From positions 1,888-8,677 of the forward strand of contig PKWQ01000205.1 in NCBI GenBank assembly GCA_003133265.1: a DNA stretch of 6,790 nt, given 5' to 3'. A program made the position numbers and the translations under genes. Positions 1 to 5,518 of this stretch are shown piece by piece. The number at the start of each line of letters is the position of its first letter. Position 1 is the first letter of the stretch. Source of the DNA: Acetobacteraceae bacterium. Lineage in GTDB: Bacteria; Pseudomonadota; Alphaproteobacteria; Acetobacterales; Acetobacteraceae. The notes under the pieces are model-generated. The model ran no database searches, was not told the DNA's origin, and saw only the letters and a list, made by a program, of their open reading frames with translations.

Positions 1-288
1 ATCATCGGCTATGGCGGGCTGATCTCGATCGCCCATCCGGTGTTCTACGCCATCGGCGCCTATGGCTCGGCGCTGCTGGCGCGCGATCTGAGGGTTCCGG
101 TGATCCTGGCGATCCCGGCGGGCGGGCTGATCGCGCTGATCGCCTCGGTGGCGGTGGCGCTGCCGTCGCTGCGCATCTCCGGCGACTATCTGCTGATCGC
201 CTCGATTGGCTTTCAGCTTGGCACCCTGGAGGTAATCAAGAACCTGCACTGGACCGGCGGCACGGGCGGGCTCACCAACGTCCCCTCG
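1..288 (+). pseudogene. Branched-chain amino acid ABC transporter permease (LivM type), internal fragment
   Basis: The frame is open from base 1, so the gene begins upstream of the window. The translation opens with a GYGGLISIAHPVFYAIGAY stretch, which matches the LivM signature GYxGxxSxGHxxFxxIGAY. Hydrophobic helices follow (VILAIPAGGLIALIASVAVA), then a cytoplasmic-loop-like LPSLRISGDYLLIAS segment and the conserved TGGTGGLTNVPS motif near codons 84-95. LivM is one of two membrane subunits of ABC importers for branched-chain amino acids, amides, urea and related solutes. Family members are about 290-330 residues and continue well past this motif with several more helices. Here the reading passes instead, without a stop, into an unrelated amidohydrolase. 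The piece therefore lacks its C-terminal half and is unlikely to make a working permease. The family call is strong, the substrate is unknown, and the right-hand boundary is approximate (about 280-300). Confidence 0.85.
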
Positions 289-300
289 TTTCTGACGGGC
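280..300 (+). other. Fusion junction between LivM and amidohydrolase fragments
   Basis: Up to about codon 95 (LTNVPS) the translation follows LivM. From about codon 97 onward (LTGAPLYVVH) it follows the dihydropyrimidinase-like family. No stop codon or spacer separates them, so the two unrelated families are joined in one open frame. The exact crossover cannot be placed without homologues of both parents. No transposase, direct repeat or attachment site is visible at the join. An internal deletion in the genome and a false assembly join both remain possible. Confidence 0.7.
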
Positions 301-931
301 GCGCCGCTCTATGTCGTGCATACCTCCTCCGCCGAGGCGCTGGAGGCGGCGTTGCGGCACCGACGCGCCGGCGCGCGGGTGCTGGTGGAGACCTGCCCGC
401 ACTACCTGACCCACGACATCGGCACCGCCGGCGACATCGCCAAGATCAACCCGCCGTTGCGCCAGCCCGCCGACCGGGAGGCGCTGTGGCAGGGGCTGCT
501 GTCGGGCGAGATCGACACCGTCGGCACCGACCATGTGCATCGTGATGTCTCCTCCAAGGCCGGCGGCATCTGGGCAGCGTCCCCGGGCTGCCCGGGGCTG
601 GAGACCCTGCCACCACAAGCGCGGAATGAGCCTGGCGCGGATCGCCGCGGTCAGCGCCACCAACCCAGCCCGCGCCATGGGGCTCGGGCACGTCAAGGGC
701 GCGATCGTGCCGGGGCTGGACGCGGACCTGACCTTCGTCGACCTGGAGGCGGAATGGACCCTGAACCGCGCGGACGTGGTGTCCGGCGCCGGCTACTCGA
801 TCTATGAGGGCTGGAAGTTCCGCGGCCGGGTCGTGCATAGCTTCGTGCGCGGCCGGCCGGTGCTGCGCGACGGCGCGCTGGAACAGCCCGCCGTCGGCAC
901 AGGCCGCTATGTGCGCCGCACGCTTGCCTAA
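289..931 (+). pseudogene. Dihydropyrimidinase/dihydroorotase-like amidohydrolase, C-terminal half, frameshifted
   Basis: This is the C-terminal half of a cyclic amidohydrolase, the group that opens hydantoin, dihydropyrimidine, allantoin or dihydroorotate rings at a metal centre. Visible family motifs are APLYVVHTSSAEAL (the His at 319-321 matches a metal ligand), VETCPHYLTHD, KINPPLR, and GTDHVHRD (the Asp at 529-531 matches the catalytic/metal Asp), then SPGCPGLETL. After that the frame is lost. The continuation HHKRGMSLARIAAVSATNPA, MGLGHVKGAIVPGLDADL and the C-terminal RGRPVLRDG lie one frame over and run to TAA at 929-931, while the first frame stops at 805-807. The N-terminal half, with the HxH pair, the carboxylated Lys and the first single His, is absent because LivM sequence sits there. 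With those ligands missing plus the frameshift, it is almost certainly non-functional. Substrate cannot be assigned. Confidence 0.85.
581..616 (+). other. Hairpin plus frameshift lesion inside amidohydrolase fragment
   Basis: A perfect 7-bp inverted repeat, CCCCGGG (581-587) and CCCGGGG (591-597), has a 3-base loop and encodes the conserved SPGCPGLE segment. About ten bases later the amidohydrolase similarity jumps from the frame starting at base 1 to the frame starting at base 2. Relatives usually carry a short LLPxLLxxG-like helix between GLETL and the MSLARI motif; here GLETL is followed almost directly by HHKRGMSL. A loss of 3n+2 bases (about 23 or 26) would explain both the missing residues and the shift. 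Confidence 0.6.
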
Positions 932-956
932 CGAGGCGTCCCCGGCGTGAGAGCTT

Positions 957-1727
957 TCAGGCGCCGCGGAACCGCCGATACGCAAGCGGTAGCAGGCGGA
1001 TCAGCCGGTCGGCCCACGCAAGCTGCCCGGCGTCATGCGCGATCAGGTCCTGGCGGATTTCCAGTTCCAGATACGGCAGGCCGCGTGCCTCGGCATGTAC
1101 GGGGGCGGTGTAGTCCGACAGGCCGGACACCGAATAGGGCTGGTTCTCGCCAACCACCAACCCTTCCTCGGCACGCAGCAATTCCAGCATGATACGGGAA
1201 ATCCCCGCATCCTGGTTGAACAGCACGCCGGCATGCCACGGGCGCGCGACGCCCGTATGGACCGGCGTGAAACTATGCACGGCGACCAGCAGGGTCGGCG
1301 CGTCGGCACGGGCGTCCAGTTCGGCGGCGATCCGGTCGTGATAGGGACGGAAAATCTGCTCCACGCGGACGGCGCGCGCCGCCGCACCGATCCCGATATT
1401 GCCGGGGATGGGGGTTGCCTCGCTGATCTCCGGTATCGCGCTCGGCACCTGCGGCGGGCGGTTGCAGTCGATCACCAGCCGGGAATAGGCCTGTCCGATG
1501 GTGAACGCGTCCAAGGCATCGGCCAGCCGCAACGCCACCGCCCAGGCGCCGATATCCCAGGCGATATGACGCTGCAAGTCGCTCTCCGGCAGGCCGAGCG
1601 TGCCGAGCGCACGCGGGATGCGCCGGCTGGCATGGTCGCAGGCGATGAAAAACGGCGACCGTCCGGCCGCATGGCTGACCATGACCGGGGATGGCTCATC
1701 CCCGGCAAGCAGGCGTATTCCGCTCAT
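957..1727 (-). CDS. N-formylglutamate amidohydrolase family protein
   Basis: The 256-residue protein matches the N-formylglutamate amidohydrolase (HutG/FGase-like) family. Members hydrolyse N-formyl-glutamate or related N-acyl amino acids, the last step of one histidine degradation route. Family blocks seen in order are LLAGDEPSPV near residues 6-15, CDHAS (30-34), HIAWDIGA (54-61), YSRLVIDCNRP (81-91), AVHSFTPV (149-156), PYSVSGLSDYT (197-207) and ELEIRQDLI (221-229). The His, Asp, Glu and Arg residues in these blocks are the likely metal and substrate ligands. There is no signal peptide, so the protein should be cytoplasmic. The ATG at 1725-1727 is preferred because the N-terminal block precedes the next Met (residue 16); its Shine-Dalgarno sequence is weak. 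It starts 11 bases after the nitroreductase stop, so co-transcription is likely. No other hut genes are in the window, so a true role in histidine breakdown is not shown. Confidence 0.88.
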   Translation of the reverse strand: MSGIRLLAGDEPSPVMVSHAAGRSPFFIACDHASRRIPRALGTLGLPESDLQRHIAWDIGAWAVALRLADALDAFTIGQAYSRLVIDCNRPPQVPSAIPEISEATPIPGNIGIGAAARAVRVEQIFRPYHDRIAAELDARADAPTLLVAVHSFTPVHTGVARPWHAGVLFNQDAGISRIMLELLRAEEGLVVGENQPYSVSGLSDYTAPVHAEARGLPYLELEIRQDLIAHDAGQLAWADRLIRLLPLAYRRFRGA

Positions 1728-1738
1728 CGATATCGGTA

Positions 1739-2380
1739 CTACGCGTCCCGGTAGGGATTGCCCCAGCGTTCCTCGTAAACCACATCGGCGAGCGCCGTGC
1801 GGCCGACCGGCCCGAAGCGCCCCATGGGATAGCCGATGGGCAGGATGGCGTAGGAATGAACGCCCTCCGGCAGGCCCAGCGCGGCCTCCGCTTCCTTCTC
1901 ATAGCGCAGATGCCGCGTGGTCAGTGTCGCCCCGAGGCCGAGCGCGCGCGCCGCGAGCAGCATGTTCTGCACCGCCGGGTAGATCGAGGCGCCGGTCCAG
2001 CGCGATGGCGCATCCGCGCCATCGTCGATGCAGGCGACGATCCATACCGGCGCCTCGTGGAAGTGCTCGGTGAGATACTCCACCGCCGCGTGCTGGCGCA
2101 GATAGCGTTCCTTGGTCACGCCGGGCGGCGGCGTGCTGTTGAGGTAGCGCGGACCGATCCACTCGTCGAACGCCCGCTTGTAGTAGACCTGCACCGCCTG
2201 CTTGATCTTCGGGTCCTTGATCACCAGGAACCGCCAGCGCTGCGTGTTGCCGCCGTTCGCGGCACAGACCCCGGCTTGCAGGATCTTGCGAATAAGCTCG
2301 TCAGGCACGGCGTCAGGCCGCAATCGCCGCATCGCCCGGGTCGTCTGCATGATCTCGAATACGTCGGTGCTCTCGGACAT
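1739..2380 (-). CDS. Nitroreductase family protein (FMN-dependent oxidoreductase)
   Basis: This 213-residue protein belongs to the nitroreductase-like FMN fold, whose members are usually homodimers using NAD(P)H to reduce nitroaromatics, quinones or other acceptors. N-terminal EIMQTTRAMRRLRPDAVP (9-26) is the usual phosphate-contacting Arg segment. ANGGNTQRWRFLVI (41-54) corresponds to the conserved Asn/Gln FMN-binding loop. GASIYPAVQNMLLAARALGLG (130-150) is the long dimer-interface helix. PIGYPMGRFGPVGR (181-194) is the C-terminal FMN-binding loop. Length is normal for the family. The ATG at 2378-2380 is well supported by AAGAGGAA (2387-2394 on the plus strand), seven bases before the start codon. 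It lies downstream of the FKBP gene across a 68-base gap and directly upstream of the formylglutamate hydrolase homologue. Natural substrate cannot be read from sequence; members of this clade also include dehalogenase-like and biosynthetic enzymes. Confidence 0.92.
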   Translation of the reverse strand: MSESTDVFEIMQTTRAMRRLRPDAVPDELIRKILQAGVCAANGGNTQRWRFLVIKDPKIKQAVQVYYKRAFDEWIGPRYLNSTPPPGVTKERYLRQHAAVEYLTEHFHEAPVWIVACIDDGADAPSRWTGASIYPAVQNMLLAARALGLGATLTTRHLRYEKEAEAALGLPEGVHSYAILPIGYPMGRFGPVGRTALADVVYEERWGNPYRDA

Positions 2381-2386
2381 CAGGAG

Positions 2387-2394
2387 TTCCTCTT
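2387..2394 (-). promoter_or_regulatory. Ribosome binding site of the nitroreductase gene
   Basis: Read on the minus strand this is AAGAGGAA, six bases before the spacer CTCCTG-like stretch and the ATG at 2380-2378. It fixes that ATG as the start and shows the gene has its own translation initiation signal despite being downstream of FKBP. Confidence 0.65.
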
Positions 2395-2429
2395 CGCCGA
2401 TTTATTCCGTTCAGGCGTCATTGGCCGAC

Positions 2430-2450
2430 GACCCCGTGCAAGCCGGGGTC
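2430..2450 (-). terminator. Hairpin overlapping the FKBP stop codon (attenuator or weak terminator)
   Basis: A perfect 7-bp inverted repeat, GACCCCG (2430-2436) and CGGGGTC (2444-2450), encloses a 7-base loop. It begins within the TGA stop of the FKBP gene (2449-2451) and precedes the nitroreductase start by about 50 bases. No T-run follows on the minus strand, so it is not a classical intrinsic terminator. It could reduce read-through, stabilise the upstream message, or be a copy of a dispersed intergenic palindrome of the kind common in alphaproteobacteria. Only one copy is seen in this window. Confidence 0.45.
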
Positions 2451-2781
2451 AGCCGACGCCCAGCAATTCCACGTCGAACACCAGCGTCGCACCGGGGGGA
2501 ATGACACCGCCGGCACCGCGCTCGCCATATGCCTGTTCCGGCGGAATAACGAGGGTCCGCTGCCCACCGACCTTCATGCCGGCAACCCCCTCATCCCAGC
2601 CACGGATCACCTGCCCGGCGCCGAGCGAAAAGCTGAACGGCTGGCCACGGTCACGCGAGCTGTCGAACTTCTTGCCCTTCTGGTCCACGGCGGCGGCGTC
2701 GAACAGCCAGCCCGTGTAATGCACGGAAACGGTCTTGCCGCTTACGGCGGTATCGCCGGTTCCCACCTTATGGTCGATCAT
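2449..2781 (-). CDS. FKBP-type peptidyl-prolyl cis-trans isomerase
   Basis: A single-domain FKBP of 110 residues, the fold that speeds cis-trans isomerisation of Xaa-Pro bonds. Active-site positions line up well with human FKBP12: HYTGWL with Tyr22, KFDSS with Phe39 and Asp40, PFSF with Phe49, VIRGWD with Val58, Ile59 and Trp62, AYGERGAGGVIPPGATLVF with Tyr85, Val93 and Phe102. FKBP12 has His at position 87; here it is Ala90. Compared with FKBP12 there is a short insertion (about residues 28-35, DAAAVDQK) between strand HYTGWL and KFDSS. No signal peptide, lipobox or extra domain is present, so the protein should be cytoplasmic. The ATG at 2779-2781 has AGGGAAG (2789-2795) as its ribosome binding site with seven bases of spacing. 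It is the first gene of the minus-strand cluster and faces the molybdenum hydroxylase gene divergently. Confidence 0.95.
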   Translation of the reverse strand: MIDHKVGTGDTAVSGKTVSVHYTGWLFDAAAVDQKGKKFDSSRDRGQPFSFSLGAGQVIRGWDEGVAGMKVGGQRTLVIPPEQAYGERGAGGVIPPGATLVFDVELLGVG

Positions 2782-2788
2782 GCTGAAG

Positions 2789-2795
2789 CTTCCCT
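2789..2795 (-). promoter_or_regulatory. Ribosome binding site of the FKBP gene
   Basis: On the minus strand the bases read AGGGAAG, seven bases before the ATG at 2781-2779. This supports that start; it leaves 189 bases of divergent intergenic DNA up to the plus-strand start at 2971. Confidence 0.6.
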
Positions 2796-2880
2796 GTTTG
2801 CGGATTAGTGGACTTCTACCCGGCTACCTACCGTCTGTTAAGCCTGCGATTCCTCGACCGTCGGCAGCGGCGAAGCAATC

Positions 2881-2899
2881 GGCCGGCCTGCGCCCGGCC
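2881..2899. repeat. Inverted repeat abutting the -35 box (possible operator)
   Basis: GGCCGG (2881-2886) and CCGGCC (2894-2899) form a perfect 6-bp inverted repeat around a 7-base centre. The right arm ends two bases before the TTGACA at 2901. Its position next to a divergent promoter fits an operator, but short G+C-only repeats arise by chance in DNA of this composition. Confidence 0.3.
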
Positions 2900-2900
2900 A

Positions 2901-2931
2901 TTGACATTTTCCTATGGCAAGCCACGCTAGA
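2901..2931 (+). promoter_or_regulatory. Candidate sigma-70-type promoter for the molybdenum hydroxylase-MoaD operon
   Basis: A perfect TTGACA -35 hexamer lies at 2901-2906. A -10-like element follows within ACGCTAGAG: ACGCTA at 2924-2929 gives a 17-base spacer and GCTAGA at 2926-2931 gives 19. Weak -10 boxes behind a strong -35 are common in alphaproteobacteria. The predicted transcript would begin about 30 bases before the ATG at 2971. It stands out as the only A/T-richer patch (TTGACATTTTCC) in the region. Confidence 0.55.
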
Positions 2932-2957
2932 GGGTAATCGGGCCATCTGGGCCAGTC

Positions 2958-2965
2958 AGGTGAGG
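2958..2965 (+). promoter_or_regulatory. Ribosome binding site of the molybdenum hydroxylase gene
   Basis: AGGTGAGG lies five bases before the ATG at 2971 and fixes that start. The resulting N-terminus leads quickly into the family's conserved RPDGVPKVTGRALYGADY segment. Confidence 0.65.
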
Positions 2966-2970
2966 TAGCC

Positions 2971-5247
2971 ATGGACGACGTCGGAAAGCAGTTCAAGTGG
3001 GTTGGAACACGGCCTATCCGTCCTGACGGAGTGCCGAAAGTAACGGGCCGGGCGCTGTATGGCGCGGACTACCATCCGGCGGGCATGCTTTATGGACGCA
3101 TCCTGCGCTCGCCCCACGCACACGCACGCATCCGCTCGATCGACACCTCGAAGGCCGCGGCGCTGACCGGGGTCAAGGCGGTAATCACCTCCGCCGATTT
3201 CCCCGAGCAGAATTTCGACTATATCGGCCCGGAGCGTGTCGCGGTGAATTTCTGGCACCAGACCCGCAACATCATGGCGCGCGAGAAGGTGCTGTACGAA
3301 GGCCACGCGGTCGCCGCCGTGGCGGCGATCAGCGCCAAGATCGCGGCGGAAGCGCTGGCGCTGATCGTGGTCGATTACGAGGTGCTGCCGCACGTCATCG
3401 ACGTGGACGCGGCGATGCAGCCGGACGCGCCGCTGCTGTTCCCGGACATGATCACGCGCGGGATCGAGCCGGCGCCGACCAAGCCGTCGAACATCTCCAA
3501 GCGGCTCGAATTCCACATCGGCGACGTCGATGCCGGCTTCGCCGCGGCCGAGGTGGTCGTCGAGCAGACGTTCAAGACCGCGGCGGTGCATCAGGCCTAT
3601 ATCGAGCCACACGCCAGCGTCGCCCGCTTCGACGCCGACGGCCAGTGCGAGATCTGGTGCTCCAGCCAGGGCCATTTCGCCATGCGCGCGCTGACCGCGC
3701 AGATCCTGAAGATGCCGATCGGCGATCTCAGGGTCCATGCGGCGGAAATCGGCGGCGGCTTCGGCGGCAAGACGGTGACGTATCTGGACCCGGTGGCGGC
3801 GCTGCTGTCGCGCAAGGCCGGCGCTCCGGTGCGGCTGACGATGACACGCGAGGAGGTGTTCAAGGCCTCCGGCCCGACATCCGGGTCTTCCATGAAGATG
3901 AAGATCGGCGCCACCAAGGACGGCAAGATCGTCGCCGCCGACGGCCTGTTCAAGTTCCAGGCCGGCGCCTTCCCCGGCTCTCCGGTGATGAATGCCTGCC
4001 TGTGCGCCTTCGCGCCCTACGACATCGCGAACGCGCGCACGGTCGGCTATGACGTGGTCTCCAACCGCCCGAAAGCCGCCGCCTATCGCGCCCCGGGTTC
4101 GCCGATCTCGGCCTTCGCGGTGGAAAGCACGCTCGATCTGCTGGCCAAGAAGCTCGGCATGGACCCGCTGCAACTGCGGCTGAAGAACATCGCCAGGATC
4201 GGCACGCCGACGATCTACGGGCCCAAGCTCGGGCACGCCGGATTCGCCGAAACCGTCCAGGCGCTGATCGATCATCCCGGCTACAAGGCGCCGCTGGGCA
4301 AGAACCAGGGGCGCGGCGTCGCCTCCGGCTACTGGTTCAACGGTGGCGGCGACTCGAGCGCCACGATGCAGATCAACGCCGACGGCACCGTGCTGGTCGC
4401 CACCGGCAGCCCCGATATCGGCGGCTCGCGCGCGTCCATGGCGATCATGGCGGCGGAGACGCTGGGCGTCGATTACAACCAGGTCCGCGTGATCGTCGCC
4501 GACACCGCCTCGGTCGGCTACACCCATGTCACCGGCGGCTCGCGCGTCACCTTCGCCACCGGCACCGCTGTGGTGAATGCCTCCACCAACATGACCAAGG
4601 AGATGTGCAAGCGGGCCGCCATGATCTGGGACGTCGATCCCGAGGGCGTGATCTGGGAAGACGGCTATGCCAAGCCGGCCGGCACCAATGTCGGCAATTT
4701 CACCCCACTGTCGCTCAGGGAGATCGCGGCCAAGGCGTCGCAGACCGGCGGGCCGCTGACCACGGCGGCATCGCTGAACGCCGGGGGACAGGCCCCCGGC
4801 TTCTCCACCCAGTTCTGCGATGTCGAGGTCGATCCGGAGACCGGCAAGGTGACGATCCTGCGCTTCGTCGCCGCCCAGGACGTCGGCCGGGCCATCCACC
4901 CAGGCTATGTCGAGGGCCAGATCCAGGGCGGCGTCGTGCAGGGCATCGGCTGGGCGCTGAACGAGGAATACATCTACGACGCCAAGGGACGGCTGGATAA
5001 CGCGGGCTTCCTCGACTACCGGATTCCCGTCGCCTCCGACCTGCCGATGATCGAGGCGGTGCTGGTGGAAGTACCGAACCCGGTCCACCCCTATGGCGCG
5101 AAGGGCGTCGGGGAAGCCAACATCATCCCGCCGATGGCAGCCATCGCCAACGCGATCGACAACGCCATCGGCCGGCGCTTGACCGAGTTGCCGATGTCGC
5201 CGCCGAAAGTGCTCGCGGCACTGGATGCGGGCCCGAAGACGGCATAG
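2971..5247 (+). CDS. Xanthine dehydrogenase/aldehyde oxidase-family molybdopterin-binding subunit
   Basis: A full-length 758-residue large subunit of a molybdenum hydroxylase, an enzyme that inserts water-derived oxygen into a C-H bond and passes electrons to 2Fe-2S and FAD partners. RPDGVPKVTGRALYGADY (17-34) and RILRSPHAHARI (43-54) open the N-terminal a/b hammerhead domain. QAYIEPHASVA (208-218) and EIGGGFGGKTVTYLDP (259-274) are molybdopterin contacts. AYRAPGSP (371-378) carries the Arg aligned with the active-site Arg of xanthine oxidase. TGSPDIGGSRAS (478-489) and VTGGSRVTFATG (520-531) bind cofactor. DVGRAIHPGYVEGQIQGGVVQGIG (637-660) and GAKGVGEA (709-716) follow, with Glu715 as the expected catalytic base. 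The AYRAPG loop lacks the AYxCSFR motif of form I CO dehydrogenase, so CO oxidation is unlikely. There is no Tat signal, so the protein should be cytoplasmic. The FeS and FAD subunits are not adjacent. A MoaD-like gene follows three bases downstream. Substrate unknown. Confidence 0.95.
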   Translation: MDDVGKQFKWVGTRPIRPDGVPKVTGRALYGADYHPAGMLYGRILRSPHAHARIRSIDTSKAAALTGVKAVITSADFPEQNFDYIGPERVAVNFWHQTRNIMAREKVLYEGHAVAAVAAISAKIAAEALALIVVDYEVLPHVIDVDAAMQPDAPLLFPDMITRGIEPAPTKPSNISKRLEFHIGDVDAGFAAAEVVVEQTFKTAAVHQAYIEPHASVARFDADGQCEIWCSSQGHFAMRALTAQILKMPIGDLRVHAAEIGGGFGGKTVTYLDPVAALLSRKAGAPVRLTMTREEVFKASGPTSGSSMKMKIGATKDGKIVAADGLFKFQAGAFPGSPVMNACLCAFAPYDIANARTVGYDVVSNRPKAAAYRAPGSPISAFAVESTLDLLAKKLGMDPLQLRLKNIARIGTPTIYGPKLGHAGFAETVQALIDHPGYKAPLGKNQGRGVASGYWFNGGGDSSATMQINADGTVLVATGSPDIGGSRASMAIMAAETLGVDYNQVRVIVADTASVGYTHVTGGSRVTFATGTAVVNASTNMTKEMCKRAAMIWDVDPEGVIWEDGYAKPAGTNVGNFTPLSLREIAAKASQTGGPLTTAASLNAGGQAPGFSTQFCDVEVDPETGKVTILRFVAAQDVGRAIHPGYVEGQIQGGVVQGIGWALNEEYIYDAKGRLDNAGFLDYRIPVASDLPMIEAVLVEVPNPVHPYGAKGVGEANIIPPMAAIANAIDNAIGRRLTELPMSPPKVLAALDAGPKTA

Positions 5248-5250
5248 CCC

Positions 5251-5511
5251 ATGCCTGAAGCGCCGGCGCGAGTCGTTTTCACCAGCGGCTTCAGCCGGCG
5301 CTACACCGGCGGCGTGAAGGAATTCGCGATCCAGGCGAAGACCCTGCGTGGCGTCATCACGGCGATGGAGCGGCTCTACCCCGGATTGGGCGAAACCCTG
5401 CTGGAAGAGACCACCGTCGCCATCAACGGCGAACTCTACGAGGTCGGCTATTCCCAGCCGGTCCCGCCGGGGGCGGAGGTGTTCTTCATCCCGAAGATCG
5501 AAGGCGGATAG
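5251..5511 (+). CDS. MoaD/ThiS family sulfur-carrier protein
   Basis: An 86-residue ubiquitin-like protein. Family features are the strand VVFTSGFSRRYTGG (8-21), the helix TLRGVITAMERLYPGL (31-46) that matches the usual LREVLxALxxxYPGL pattern, the VAINGELYE segment (56-64), the PVPPGAEVFFIPKIEGG tail (70-86) and the C-terminal Gly-Gly. In MoaD that Gly-Gly is adenylated and thiocarboxylated to deliver the dithiolene sulfurs of molybdopterin; ThiS uses the same chemistry for thiamine. The gene starts three bases after the stop of the molybdenum hydroxylase subunit with no clear Shine-Dalgarno sequence, so translational coupling is likely. No MoaE, MoeB or ThiF-like gene is next to it. The pairing suggests it supplies sulfur for the cofactor of that enzyme, but a housekeeping or other carrier role is possible. 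A stop seven bases from the convergent HAD gene ends the operon. Confidence 0.85.
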   Translation: MPEAPARVVFTSGFSRRYTGGVKEFAIQAKTLRGVITAMERLYPGLGETLLEETTVAINGELYEVGYSQPVPPGAEVFFIPKIEGG

Positions 5512-5518
5512 GCGGATT

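Noticed and set aside
298..305. GGCGCGCC palindrome close to the chimera junction
   Set aside because: An 8-base G+C palindrome is common in this composition, and it probably lies within amidohydrolase sequence, not at the crossover itself.
446..985. Minus-strand open frame opposite the amidohydrolase fragment
   Set aside because: No domain is recognisable, and the plus strand has clear amidohydrolase motifs throughout the same bases.
1691..2719. Plus-strand open frame of about 342 codons across the nitroreductase and FKBP genes
   Set aside because: It spans two well-supported minus-strand genes and their intergenic gap, and has a composition typical of shadow frames.
4780..4800. Perfect 8-bp inverted repeat with 5-base loop inside the molybdenum hydroxylase gene
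   Set aside because: It encodes a Gly/Pro-rich stretch (NAGGQAPG) in which G and C runs pair by chance; it is far from any gene boundary.
2956..5088. Long minus-strand open frame (about 710 codons) opposite the molybdenum hydroxylase gene
   Set aside because: It lies antisense to a clearly conserved gene, its translation is rich in Arg, Gly, Asp and His with no recognisable domain, and long antisense frames are expected in DNA with G/C-ending codons.
2971..5247. Carbon monoxide dehydrogenase large subunit (CoxL)
   Set aside because: The active-site loop reads AYRAPG, not the AYxCSFR motif of form I CO dehydrogenase, and no coxM or coxS genes are adjacent.
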